Shown one piece after another: positions 50,290 through 58,195 of a stretch of 64,000 nucleotides of DNA; the first letter of the stretch is position 1, and every line of letters begins with the position of its first letter. The translations under genes and the position numbers were made by a program. The notes beneath the pieces are model-generated. The model saw only the letters and a list, made by a program, of their open reading frames with translations, did no database searches and was not told the origin of the DNA. This DNA comes from Citrifermentans bremense. GTDB lineage: Bacteria; Desulfobacterota; Desulfuromonadia; Geobacterales; Geobacteraceae. The DNA lies in NCBI RefSeq assembly GCF_014218275.1, contig NZ_AP023213.1, positions 2,892,001 through 2,956,000 on the forward strand, written 5' to 3'.

Positions 50290-51222
50290 CTACTCCCTTG
50301 CCACGCCTGAGGCAAGAAGCTCCTTTCGCTGCTTCTCCAAAAGCTTCGCGCTTTCAACCTCGCCGTTCAGGCGATAGAGCTGCGCCAGCTTCTCCAGGGT
50401 GGCGGCGGCCTTCGCTGTGTCGCCGCCGGCGCGGCTCGCCTCCAGGGCGCGCAGATACCAGCCGATGGCCCCCTTTATGTCGCCGGAGGCGGCGGATACG
50501 CTCCCGAGCCCGGCGAGGTCGCCGGCGATCTTGCCGCTGAACCCCAACTCCTTGTCCAGGACAAGCGCCCCCAGGTAAGACTCCGATGCCTTGGCGCAGG
50601 CTCCCTGCAGCAGGTGGATCTCCCCCAGAAGCCGCAGAGAATTCGCTTCTTCGCCCCTAAGCTTCGCCTCCCGGTTCGCTGCCAGCGCCCTTTCCAAAAG
50701 CTCGCCTGCCTCGTCGGGAAAACCCTGCTTCAGTTTCAAGGCGGCCACGAGGTTGAGCCTGCGCCCCAGCGCCTCGCCTTGCTCGGCCGCCTCCGCCCGC
50801 TGCGCCCACTGGAGGGCGGCGGGAAGATCCCCGGCGGCCGCCAGAATCTTCGCTTTCTCGTAGTAGAGCTCCGACGCGAGGCCGGAACCGTCGGCCAGAA
50901 GCGACGCCCCCCGCTCGACGCTCAGCCGCGCCGACTGCAGATCGCCCCCCAGGCGCTGCGTCCTGGCGCTGTTCACCAGGGCGACGATCATCCCGTCGGT
51001 GTTGTCGACGGAAGTGTGCAGCCTGAGGGCCTCGGCGAATTCGGCCAAGGCCTTTCCCCTCTCCCCGCGCGCTTCCGCCTCCACGCCGCGCCGGTTGTGT
51101 TCCATCGCCTGCGCCCTGGGGACAGAGACCGGCTTGACCACGCCCCCCGCGCACCCGGCAAGGCAAAGCGCTACCGGTAAGAGCAAAGCGGCGAGCCTCG
51201 ATATCCTCCTGCCGCTAGTCAT
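50290..51222 (-). CDS. TPR-repeat lipoprotein
   Basis: A 310-residue lipoprotein. Signal peptide and lipobox end LCLAGC (Cys about 24). From about residue 40 to the end the chain is tetratricopeptide-like, with units such as AEARGERGKALAEFAEALRL, KILAAAGDLPAALQWAQRAE and GSVSAASGDIKGAIGWYLRAL. It may be a scaffold for the Mla-like complex. Its ATG 51222 overlaps the mlaD-like stop by eight bases, so it belongs to that operon. Confidence 0.8.
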   Translation of the reverse strand: MTSGRRISRLAALLLPVALCLAGCAGGVVKPVSVPRAQAMEHNRRGVEAEARGERGKALAEFAEALRLHTSVDNTDGMIVALVNSARTQRLGGDLQSARLSVERGASLLADGSGLASELYYEKAKILAAAGDLPAALQWAQRAEAAEQGEALGRRLNLVAALKLKQGFPDEAGELLERALAANREAKLRGEEANSLRLLGEIHLLQGACAKASESYLGALVLDKELGFSGKIAGDLAGLGSVSAASGDIKGAIGWYLRALEASRAGGDTAKAAATLEKLAQLYRLNGEVESAKLLEKQRKELLASGVARE

Positions 51223-52168
51223 GGCTGTCCCCCGGCACGAACTGCTTTTCCTTGGGGGCATCCACATAGCGGCTGATGGGCCACACCCCCTGCACGGCGC
51301 GGAGCACGCTTCCGGTCTCCTGCAGGGCGTCTTCCGATTTCTGCAATAGCGGCGGCACCTTGGGAAGCATGGTTTCCTCGGCGAGCTTCAGGTCGGCGCT
51401 CACCTTCTCCATGTTCTTGAGGGACCCCTCCGCGCTGGTCAGAAGCCCCGGCAACTTTTGCTCGACCATGACGAAGGAGGCGTTGGCCTTTTGCACCGAG
51501 TCGGAGGCCCCGTCCAGCACGGTCGAGAGCTTCCCGGAAACCGCCCCCACCTCCCGGTCTGCGTGCTGCACCAGCAGGTCGGCCCGCTGCCTGGTCCCTT
51601 CGAGGTTCTGGGCCAGCTGGTTGAAGTTCTTCATGGACTGCTTGATGTCGCCGTTGGGGTCGTTCAGGTAGCTGATGATCTCCCCCACCTCGCCGAGAAC
51701 CGGTTTCACCTTCTCGGCCAACTCGTCCGCCAGCTCGTCCAGCGCCTTGGTCTTCACGAAAGCCAGCGTATCGTTCTCCTGCAAAGGCGCCTGGCTCTGC
51801 TTGCCGACCGAAACCTCGATGATGGCGTCTCCTACGAGACCTTCCTTGACCAGCTTCGCCGTCGAATCGCGCCTGATCCACTTCTGGTATTTCTGATCGA
51901 TCAGGAGCACGATGTCGACCCTCGCCTCTTCGTTCAGGGAGATCGACTTCACCCTCCCGATCCTGAAGCCTGAGAGCTTGACCGGCATGCCGCGGGTGAA
52001 GCCGGTCCCCTTCTCGACGGTGAACCTTAGATGGTATTTCTTAGTAAAAAGGTCGTTTTCCTTCCCGATCAGGAGAATGACGACGGCGACGACGGCAAGC
52101 GCCACCGCGGCAAAGATTGCCACCTTCTTTTTCAGATGCTTAAAGCGCGGATCTTCTACCTTAACCAT
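51215..52168 (-). CDS. MlaD/MCE-domain lipid transport protein
   Basis: A 317-residue protein. One N-terminal membrane helix (about 15-35, VAIFAAVALAVVAVVILLIG), then an MCE domain (YHLRFTVEKGTGFTRGMPVKLSGFRIG ..., EGLVGDAIIEVS), then a long coiled coil to the C terminus. Longer than E. coli MlaD (183 residues) because of this coil. It should form the periplasmic ring of an Mla-like phospholipid transporter with the permease and ATPase encoded upstream. Confidence 0.88.
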   Translation of the reverse strand: MVKVEDPRFKHLKKKVAIFAAVALAVVAVVILLIGKENDLFTKKYHLRFTVEKGTGFTRGMPVKLSGFRIGRVKSISLNEEARVDIVLLIDQKYQKWIRRDSTAKLVKEGLVGDAIIEVSVGKQSQAPLQENDTLAFVKTKALDELADELAEKVKPVLGEVGEIISYLNDPNGDIKQSMKNFNQLAQNLEGTRQRADLLVQHADREVGAVSGKLSTVLDGASDSVQKANASFVMVEQKLPGLLTSAEGSLKNMEKVSADLKLAEETMLPKVPPLLQKSEDALQETGSVLRAVQGVWPISRYVDAPKEKQFVPGDSHD

Positions 52169-52820
52169 GCGCGGAACTCCCTTTCATCACTATGCGCGTA
52201 TCTACCTGCAGCTCCCTTAAGGCGTCCTCGTCCGCGGTCAGAAACAGCGAGGTCAGCTCGGGGCTCTCCCGGTGAAACTCCTCCAAAAGGGCCAGGACGG
52301 CGCTTCTTTGCCCCCCGCTCAGGCCGGTCAGGACCTCGTTGCAGATCACGAGCCGCGGGTTCAAAAGCATGGCGCGGGCGATCCCCACCTGCCTTCTGGC
52401 GTAGAGGGAGAGGTGCCCCGGCAGCTCCATCAGGTCGCCCTCGTACCCCACCCGCTTCAGTGCCGCCATCCCCCGCTCCTCGATCTCGCCGGCCGGGCAG
52501 ACGGAAAAGTATTCCAGCGGCAGCACGAGGTTCTCCCACACCTTGAGGTTCGAGATCAGGCCGCCGCTCGGATAGATCACGGCGACCTGGCGGCGCAGCG
52601 CCTGCAGCGCCTTATTCGACGCGCGCTCCAGCGGCTCACCCAGCACGGTGACGCTTCCCGACAGAGGCTTTGCCAGCGCCAGCATCAACCTCGCCTGCAG
52701 GTCGTTTTCCTCCTGCCGTGCAGTGATGGCCGCCGCCTTGCACCCTGCCGGTATCGAGAAGGAAACCGGCTGCAGCAGCTCACCGGCGACCACGTTTTCG
52801 AACTTAACAGCCTGTTCCAT
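52161..52820 (-). CDS. MlaF-like ABC protein with degenerate nucleotide-binding motifs
   Basis: A 219-residue protein at the mlaF place. The overall ABC fold is recognisable: FSIPAG, SGSVTVLGEPL, LRRQVAVIYPSGGLISNLKVWENLVLPL, RQVGIARAMLLNPRLVI. However the Walker A loop is replaced by AITARQEENDLQ with no G-x-G-K-S/T, the signature LSGGQ by LSLYARRQ, and Walker B reads RLVICNEV instead of LLLDEP. It therefore should not bind or hydrolyse ATP normally. The frame is intact and tightly coupled to both neighbours, so the change looks ancient, not random decay. It may act as a structural partner or with another ATPase. Confidence 0.83.
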   Translation of the reverse strand: MEQAVKFENVVAGELLQPVSFSIPAGCKAAAITARQEENDLQARLMLALAKPLSGSVTVLGEPLERASNKALQALRRQVAVIYPSGGLISNLKVWENLVLPLEYFSVCPAGEIEERGMAALKRVGYEGDLMELPGHLSLYARRQVGIARAMLLNPRLVICNEVLTGLSGGQRSAVLALLEEFHRESPELTSLFLTADEDALRELQVDTRIVMKGSSAHG

Positions 52821-52834
52821 GCCGGAAATAACCT

Positions 52835-53611
52835 CTACAAAAGGAAAAAGAGCGACACCACGCCGTCGATGATGAAGAGCAGGAAAAGACTCTGCATCAC
52901 GGCCCTGGTGGCGGCCTGCGGTATCTGGGTCACGCTGCGCCCCACCTTGAGCCCCTGGCGGCAGCAGATGGCGCCGATGAAGAGGCCGAAAAGGGCGCTT
53001 TTAACCAGCGAGACCGCGAGTTCCGTGATGGTCAGCACCGAAAACACCCCCTGCGAGTACTGCTCCCACGGCACGTGCCACCCTAGCGAGGCGACCAGGA
53101 ATCCCCCCAAAACGGCGGCGAACTCGAAGTAGATGGCGAGGACCAGCACGGCGCTGGCGACACCGAGGATGCGCGGCATGACCAGGTATACCGGGGCGGG
53201 GATCCCCAGCGACTCCAGGTAGTCGATCTCGCCTGCCACCTTCATCTGGGCCAGTTCGGCGGCGATGGCGGTGCCGCTTCTGGCGACCACGATGATCGCG
53301 GTCAGAAGGGGCGCCAGTTCCCGCACCACGATCCAGACGATCACCTTCCCGGTGAGGGTCTCGCTCCCTGACCCGGCGATGCTGACGATCTGGGTGATGA
53401 CCACGGTGCCGATCAAAAGCGCGGTGACCAGGATGATCTTGAAGGCCTCCAGCCCGGTGAAATAGACCTGGCGCAGGTAGACGCTCAATACCGGCCGAGC
53501 CCCCTGCCGCATCGCCGCGAGCGCATCGGTGCAGGCGCAGAGGATCAGCTGGACCAGGTCGTAGAGGTAGTCGATCAGGGCGAGCGGCTTGTCGAAAAGC
53601 GCCCCTGTCAT
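52835..53611 (-). CDS. MlaE-like permease
   Basis: A 258-residue inner membrane protein with five to six hydrophobic segments. The MlaE core is present: GLEAFKIILVTALLIGTVVITQ, VWIVVRELAPLLTAIIVVARSGTAIAAEL (EQ-loop-like coupling region), MKVAGEIDYLESLGIPAPVYLV, and LVKSALFGLFIGAICCRQGL. It forms the membrane part of the lipid transporter. It starts 27 bp after the phosphodiesterase gene stop and is followed by the ATPase-like gene after 14 bp. Confidence 0.92.
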   Translation of the reverse strand: MTGALFDKPLALIDYLYDLVQLILCACTDALAAMRQGARPVLSVYLRQVYFTGLEAFKIILVTALLIGTVVITQIVSIAGSGSETLTGKVIVWIVVRELAPLLTAIIVVARSGTAIAAELAQMKVAGEIDYLESLGIPAPVYLVMPRILGVASAVLVLAIYFEFAAVLGGFLVASLGWHVPWEQYSQGVFSVLTITELAVSLVKSALFGLFIGAICCRQGLKVGRSVTQIPQAATRAVMQSLFLLFIIDGVVSLFFLL

Positions 53612-53638
53612 GCCGCGCCCCGCTGCGAAAGTGGGTTG

Positions 53639-54397
53639 CTAAAGGTCATAGACGTTCCCGCCGCGCAACAGTTCGACGCCCGGAAGACGCAGCGCCTCCA
53701 GTTCGTCCTTGATCCGGTCGTAGTACTGCGGTTTCAGGTGGGTGATCAGGATGCGGGACGGGAGCTTCGGGAGTTTCGCCAGCTCTATGCCCAGGAGCGC
53801 CGGCGTCAGGTGCCCGGTGAGGAGCGCTATCTCCTCCATCTCGCTCGGGAAGGAGACCTCGACGATCAGCGCCGCCAGTTCCCCGGCCAGCTCCCAGATG
53901 CGCGCGGTGGGGCCGGTGTCGCCGGTGTAGAGAAGGGAAGCCCCTCCCCTGCTCACCCGGTAACCGACGGCCGGGACTGGGTGATTCACGGGGCAGGCGA
54001 GCACCTGGTAGTCGCCGACCTGGAAGGGCGCCTCGACCACGACCGGCTGGTAGCGCAGCACCGGCGCCTCAGGGGTGGGGATGCGGGTGAAGTCGGGCCA
54101 GATCACGCCGTTCATCAGGTGGCTGCCGAGGGCCGCGAGGACTTCGGTCGTGCCGCGGACCTGGACGGTCCGGGAGATTCCGGAAACGACTATGTTGTCG
54201 GCCAGAAGCGGGATGCCGCGGATATGGTCCAGGTGCGAATGGGTCACCAGGATGTCCTTGATGCGCCACTGCTCCTCCTCGCTGAGCACGGCCCCCACGG
54301 TCCCGGCGTCGAGGAGCAAAGAGTCGTCGATCAGAAAAGCCGATGGGCTGTGTCCGGGGAATTCGGCGCCTGAACATCCTAATACGCGTAATCTCAC
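53639..54397 (-). CDS. Class-II-type cyclic nucleotide phosphodiesterase (MBL fold)
   Basis: A 252-residue metallo-beta-lactamase fold hydrolase, start MRLRVLGCSGAEFPGHSPSAFL. The metal motif is VTHSHLDHIRGIPLLADN, which fits the H-x-H-L-D-H signature of class II cAMP phosphodiesterases. Further ligands are PVNHPVPAVGY (His), LLYTGDTG (Asp) and ILITHLKPQY (His). Cytoplasmic. It leads the Mla-like operon, and the next gene upstream is a CHASE2 nucleotide cyclase, which supports a cyclic nucleotide as substrate. A different MBL substrate cannot be excluded. Confidence 0.78.
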   Translation of the reverse strand: MRLRVLGCSGAEFPGHSPSAFLIDDSLLLDAGTVGAVLSEEEQWRIKDILVTHSHLDHIRGIPLLADNIVVSGISRTVQVRGTTEVLAALGSHLMNGVIWPDFTRIPTPEAPVLRYQPVVVEAPFQVGDYQVLACPVNHPVPAVGYRVSRGGASLLYTGDTGPTARIWELAGELAALIVEVSFPSEMEEIALLTGHLTPALLGIELAKLPKLPSRILITHLKPQYYDRIKDELEALRLPGVELLRGGNVYDL

Positions 54398-54526
54398 AGG
54401 TTTCCTCGCTTATCCTGCAATGGTAGTCACTGCCATTCCGGGTGCCGCACCATACCACGTCCCACCATGGATTTCTCCATAATTCCAAGGCCTATGCCTT
54501 CTCTCCCCGTGCGCCCCCCACCCTGA

Positions 54527-54588
54527 CCCTCCCCCTGGAGGGGAGGGAACTCGTGACATCCCGCTCTCCTCCCCCTGGAGGGGGGAGG
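54527..54588. repeat. Two palindromic CCTCCCCCTGGAGGGGAGG repeats
   Basis: Copies at 54527-54547 and 54566-54588, each a near-perfect palindrome, in the spacer between the cyclase stop and the phosphodiesterase start. A similar GC-rich hairpin is at 57834-57857. Likely REP-type elements; may also end transcription. Confidence 0.65.
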
Positions 54589-54610
54589 CCGGGAGGGGGG
54601 CGTCCAGCTA

Positions 54611-56695
54611 CTACTTCGTCTGCGCCACGTACACGCCGTCCCACCCTTCCGGGGGGGGCACTGCGGCGAACTCGCGGCAGCGCGAGAGATAAAGCTCCGA
54701 CACCTTGTCGCCCGTGGCCGCGATGGCGGCGAAACCTTCGCAGGCAGAGGCGAACTCGCCGGCCCGGTAAAGCGCAAGGGAGGCCTCGAACTGCGCCTGG
54801 AACTTTAGCTCCCCGGTCAGGAGCTGGTACACGGCGACCGGCTCGTGCTTCCCTTTGACCCGCACCAGGTCCACCTTGCGAAACCGGAAGCCGTCGCCTG
54901 CATGGGCCTTGGTCGCCTCGCTCACGAGGACCTGGACCCCGTAGAACTTGGTGAGCCCTTCAAGGCGGGCGGAGAGGTTGACCGTATCCCCGATGGCGGT
55001 GTAGTCGAAGCGGATGTCGGCTCCCATGTTGCCGACGACCGCCTCGCCTGTGCTGATGCCGATGCCGATGGAGATCTGCGGCACCCCCCGCTTGGCGAAC
55101 TCCTGGTTCAAGAGCTCAAGCCGCTCCAGCATCTTCACCGCGCTGCGGCAGGCATGCCCGGCATGGTCGGGAACGTCGAGCGGCGCGTTGTAGATCGCCA
55201 TTACCGCATCGCCGATGAACTTGTCCAGCGTCCCCTTCTCCTCCATCACGATCCGGGTCATGGGGGAGAGGTAGTCGTTCAAAAGCCGCACCAGCTCCTC
55301 AGGAGAAAGCGATTCGGAGAGGGTGGTGAAGCCCCTGATGTCGGAGAAGAGGATGCTCACCTCGCGCTTCTCCCCCCCCAATTTCAGCAGGTCCGGGTTC
55401 TTGACGATCTTGTCGACGAGGTCGGGAGAGACGTAGCTGCCGAACGCCTTCTTCAGGTACCTCCCCCGCTTCTCGATGACGAGGTTTCGGTACGCCTCGG
55501 CCCCGACGTAGGTGAATATCACCGGAGAGAGCGGGTAGATGAAACTCAGGTCCAGCGAGGCGTGTTTGAAAAGGAGGTAGTTGAGGACCAGGTACCCGCC
55601 GCTTAGAAGGGAGAAATAGGCGAGCCCGACCATGGTGCGGGGGGTGGTGTTGAGCAGCAGGGCCAAAAGCAGCGGCAACAGGAACATGCACCCCATCTCC
55701 AGCCCCAGCGTCCTTCCGTCGCGGATCAGGAAACGGTGGTCCAGCGCGTTTGCCGCGACGGTGGCGTGGATCTCGACCCCGGGTAAGGCCGGGTCGAAGG
55801 GGGTGGCGCGCATGTCGTAGATGCCGGTCTCGGTCACGCCGACAAATACCAGCTTCCCCTTGAGCGCCTGCGCCGGGACCTTCTTCTCGATCACATCCAC
55901 CGCGGAGATGGTGGGAAAACTCGCTGTCCCCCCGTAGTAGTTGAGAGCCAGGCGCCCCTGCTCGTTCACCGACAGCGGGAGGTCCCCCACCGCCACCGAA
56001 CGGACCCCGAACGGCGCCACGTCGACCAGGACCGGCTTGTCGAGGTAGCGGCTGAGCCCCAAAAGCCCCAGCGACGGGTAGATGTCGCCGTCGTAAAGGA
56101 GCAAAAGCGGCGCCTTCCTGAACAGCCCGTCGTAATCGGGAATCTGGTTGAAAAAGCCGAACTCGCGGGCGCCGCCCGCCACAGAGGGGAGATTGGCGTC
56201 CAGGCTCGCAAATTCGGTGAGCGGCACCGAAGTGACCCCCTCCTCCAGTTTCAAGAACTTCACCTTGGCGTTAGAGAGTTGCTCCAGGGCGAGCGGGTCG
56301 ATCTGCTGCATCTCGTTGCGGAAGAAGTACCCCATGACGAGGTTCGGAGAAGACGCCACCGCCCGCGCCAGGGTCCGGTCCGGGACCTCCCCCTGGGGCT
56401 CGGAGAAGACCATGTCGAGCGCGATCACCTTGGCGCCATAGGCGGAGAGGTTCTCTATCAGCCGGGCCGTGACCTCGCGGGACCAAGGCCAGCGCCCCAC
56501 CTCCTTCACGCTCTTGTTGTCCACGGCGACCACCGCCACCTCCGGCCCCGGCGCCACCGCTCCCCGCACCCGAAACCTCGCGTCGCGCAGCCGCAGGTCG
56601 ACCTGCTCGATGAAGGCGAACTGGCTGCGGTAAAGCCCCAGGGAGAAAAGGGACGCCAAGAGCGCTATGGCGAGGAAGATGCGGGTTCGCTTCAT
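54611..56695 (-). CDS. CHASE2 domain adenylate/guanylate cyclase
   Basis: A 694-residue membrane cyclase. An N-terminal helix (residues 6-22) is followed by a large extracytoplasmic CHASE2 domain to about 320 (AVVAVDNKSVKEVGRWPWSR, IALDMVFSEP, FVGVTETGIYDMRATPF, LPGVEIHATVAANAL). Three membrane helices follow (about 325-395), then a class III cyclase domain with the metal Asp pair in VSILFSDIRGFTTLSESL and FIGDAVMAIYNAP, and FDYTAIGDTVNLSARLEG. The last 70 residues look TPR-like. ATG 56695 overlaps the FecR stop by one base. It should sense envelope conditions and make cAMP or cGMP; the substrate is not certain. Confidence 0.9.
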   Translation of the reverse strand: MKRTRIFLAIALLASLFSLGLYRSQFAFIEQVDLRLRDARFRVRGAVAPGPEVAVVAVDNKSVKEVGRWPWSREVTARLIENLSAYGAKVIALDMVFSEPQGEVPDRTLARAVASSPNLVMGYFFRNEMQQIDPLALEQLSNAKVKFLKLEEGVTSVPLTEFASLDANLPSVAGGAREFGFFNQIPDYDGLFRKAPLLLLYDGDIYPSLGLLGLSRYLDKPVLVDVAPFGVRSVAVGDLPLSVNEQGRLALNYYGGTASFPTISAVDVIEKKVPAQALKGKLVFVGVTETGIYDMRATPFDPALPGVEIHATVAANALDHRFLIRDGRTLGLEMGCMFLLPLLLALLLNTTPRTMVGLAYFSLLSGGYLVLNYLLFKHASLDLSFIYPLSPVIFTYVGAEAYRNLVIEKRGRYLKKAFGSYVSPDLVDKIVKNPDLLKLGGEKREVSILFSDIRGFTTLSESLSPEELVRLLNDYLSPMTRIVMEEKGTLDKFIGDAVMAIYNAPLDVPDHAGHACRSAVKMLERLELLNQEFAKRGVPQISIGIGISTGEAVVGNMGADIRFDYTAIGDTVNLSARLEGLTKFYGVQVLVSEATKAHAGDGFRFRKVDLVRVKGKHEPVAVYQLLTGELKFQAQFEASLALYRAGEFASACEGFAAIAATGDKVSELYLSRCREFAAVPPPEGWDGVYVAQTK

Positions 56696-57732
56696 CACTG
56701 CTCCAGCATTTTCAAGAGCGTTTCGACGCTGCTTCTATGCTTTCCCTCTGGGTACTCGTTCAGGTACTGCTTGAAGCGGGCCTTGGCCAGGTCGGTCCGT
56801 CCCATGTCGTAGAGGGTCTGTCCCGCGCTGTAGAGGGCCGTCTCCATCTGGGGGATCTTGTTGTACTCCTCGAGGACCAGGAGGTACTCCGCGAGCGCCG
56901 CCTCGGGGTGATCCAGGAAGCGGCCGTAGACGCTGCCGCGCTCGAGCCTCGCATCCGCGCGGACGTCGGCCAGCGTGGTCAGGTCGAGGGCGATCTGGAA
57001 CACCTGCAGCGCCTCGTCGTGGCGCCCGGAATCGGCCAGGTAGTGACCGTGGTTGATGTTCCAGCGGGCGATGATGTTGGCGAGGTTGTCTGCTTCGCCC
57101 CACTGCGCGGGGGGAAGCGAGCCGGTGGCGGCCTCGAAGTCGAGCTTCGCCTTGGCCAATGGCGTTCCCTGGTCGACGCGCACGGAAGCGGCCGGTTTGG
57201 CTCCCCTGGTGGTCTGCGTCATGGTGCCGGGCGGAAGCGGCTCGCTCCCGCCCGAGCTACCCGAGACCGTGACGGTCCCTTCGTTGCCGAAGAAGATGTT
57301 GGCGGGCCCCTGGGTCAGCATGAGGAACTCGGTCCCCTTGACCCCTGCGACCGCGGTGCTGCTTTTCACCTTGATGTCGGTCTGCTGTCCCGCGAGCTTC
57401 ATCACCGACGCGCGGAGTTTGCCCTGGGTGAGGCCGAAGGAGCCGGTCTTCCTGGTCTTCGAGACCAGGTAGCTCTGGATCTCCAGCTCCGAGTTGTTGG
57501 CGATGGTGAAGCGGCTGTTGTCGGAGAGGGTCAGTTCGATCCAGCCGTCCTTGCCGGTCTTGAGCCAGTCTCCCTCGTTGATCACCTGCTTTGCCGCCAG
57601 CGGGCGGTAGCTTCCGCCCGGGCCCGACTTGTAGAGGACCGTCCCCTTGGCCTTGGTCACGCCACCGGCCGGTGCGGCTATCGCCAGCGCCGGCAGAAGC
57701 AGCATCAGGCAGCACAAAATGATGGTACGCAT
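56695..57732 (-). CDS. Exported FecR-domain protein with TPR tail
   Basis: A 345-residue periplasmic protein. Signal peptide MRTIILCCLMLLLPALAIAAPA. A FecR domain at about 25-150 (EGDWLKTGKDGWIELTLSDNSRFTIANNSEL, SSTAVAGVKGTEFLM, FGNEGTVTVSG), then a TPR-like part from about 200 (NHGHYLADSGRHDEALQVFQ, AEYLLVLEEYNKIPQMETALY, KARFKQYLNEYPEGKH). No membrane anchor and no sigma factor nearby, so this is the stand-alone FecR type found beside CHASE2 cyclases. Start at ATG 57732. Cotranscribed with the cyclase. Confidence 0.87.
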   Translation of the reverse strand: MRTIILCCLMLLLPALAIAAPAGGVTKAKGTVLYKSGPGGSYRPLAAKQVINEGDWLKTGKDGWIELTLSDNSRFTIANNSELEIQSYLVSKTRKTGSFGLTQGKLRASVMKLAGQQTDIKVKSSTAVAGVKGTEFLMLTQGPANIFFGNEGTVTVSGSSGGSEPLPPGTMTQTTRGAKPAASVRVDQGTPLAKAKLDFEAATGSLPPAQWGEADNLANIIARWNINHGHYLADSGRHDEALQVFQIALDLTTLADVRADARLERGSVYGRFLDHPEAALAEYLLVLEEYNKIPQMETALYSAGQTLYDMGRTDLAKARFKQYLNEYPEGKHRSSVETLLKMLEQ

Positions 57733-57833
57733 AGGTATCCCTCCGACATCGAATGGAAATCGATCTTTTCTACATTTTCTGAAGGTTCTTCCGGGGTTTC
57801 CGGTGGGTAAAGCCCCCTCGTTGGCACCCCTAA

Positions 57834-57857
57834 CCCCCTCCCGCAAGGGGAGGGGGG
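57834..57857. repeat. GC-rich hairpin repeat
   Basis: CCCCCTCCC-GCAA-GGGGAGGGGG in the 200-bp spacer between the FecR gene and the small lipoprotein gene. REP-like; the rest of the spacer holds no gene. Confidence 0.6.
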
Positions 57858-57932
57858 ATGGATCAACTTTCCGCGCCCTTAAGCGCGAAGGTGGCTTGTC
57901 CACCGTAGCGCCTAGCGCGAAGGTGGAAAAGC

Positions 57933-58148
57933 CTAGAGCGAATCGAGCCTCTCCTGGGCCTGCTTGGCGAGCTTGCTCTTGGGGTACTTGGTGACGATCT
58001 CCTTGTAGAGCTGCTTGGCGTGCTCGATGTTGTTCTGGTTTTCCTCCAACTGTGCGGTCTGGAACAGCTCCTTGCTCTTGTCCTCGCCGGAGCTGCACGC
58101 AGTCGCCAGCGCCAGGAACAACATCATCAACAGTGCGGATTTCTTCAT
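57933..58148 (-). CDS. Small TPR-like lipoprotein
   Basis: A 71-residue protein. Signal peptide with lipobox ATAC (Cys18), then SSGEDKSKELFQTAQLEENQ and AKQLYKEIVTKYPKSKLAKQAQERL, which is one TPR-like helical hairpin of the YbgF/Tol-Pal type. It would sit at the periplasmic face of a membrane. It lies between the caspase gene (47 bp upstream on its strand) and the FecR gene. Confidence 0.75.
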   Translation of the reverse strand: MKKSALLMMLFLALATACSSGEDKSKELFQTAQLEENQNNIEHAKQLYKEIVTKYPKSKLAKQAQERLDSL

Positions 58149-58195
58149 CTATCTCTCCTTTTGTTGGGACCCCTCATGGGGTCGGGAATATGCAG

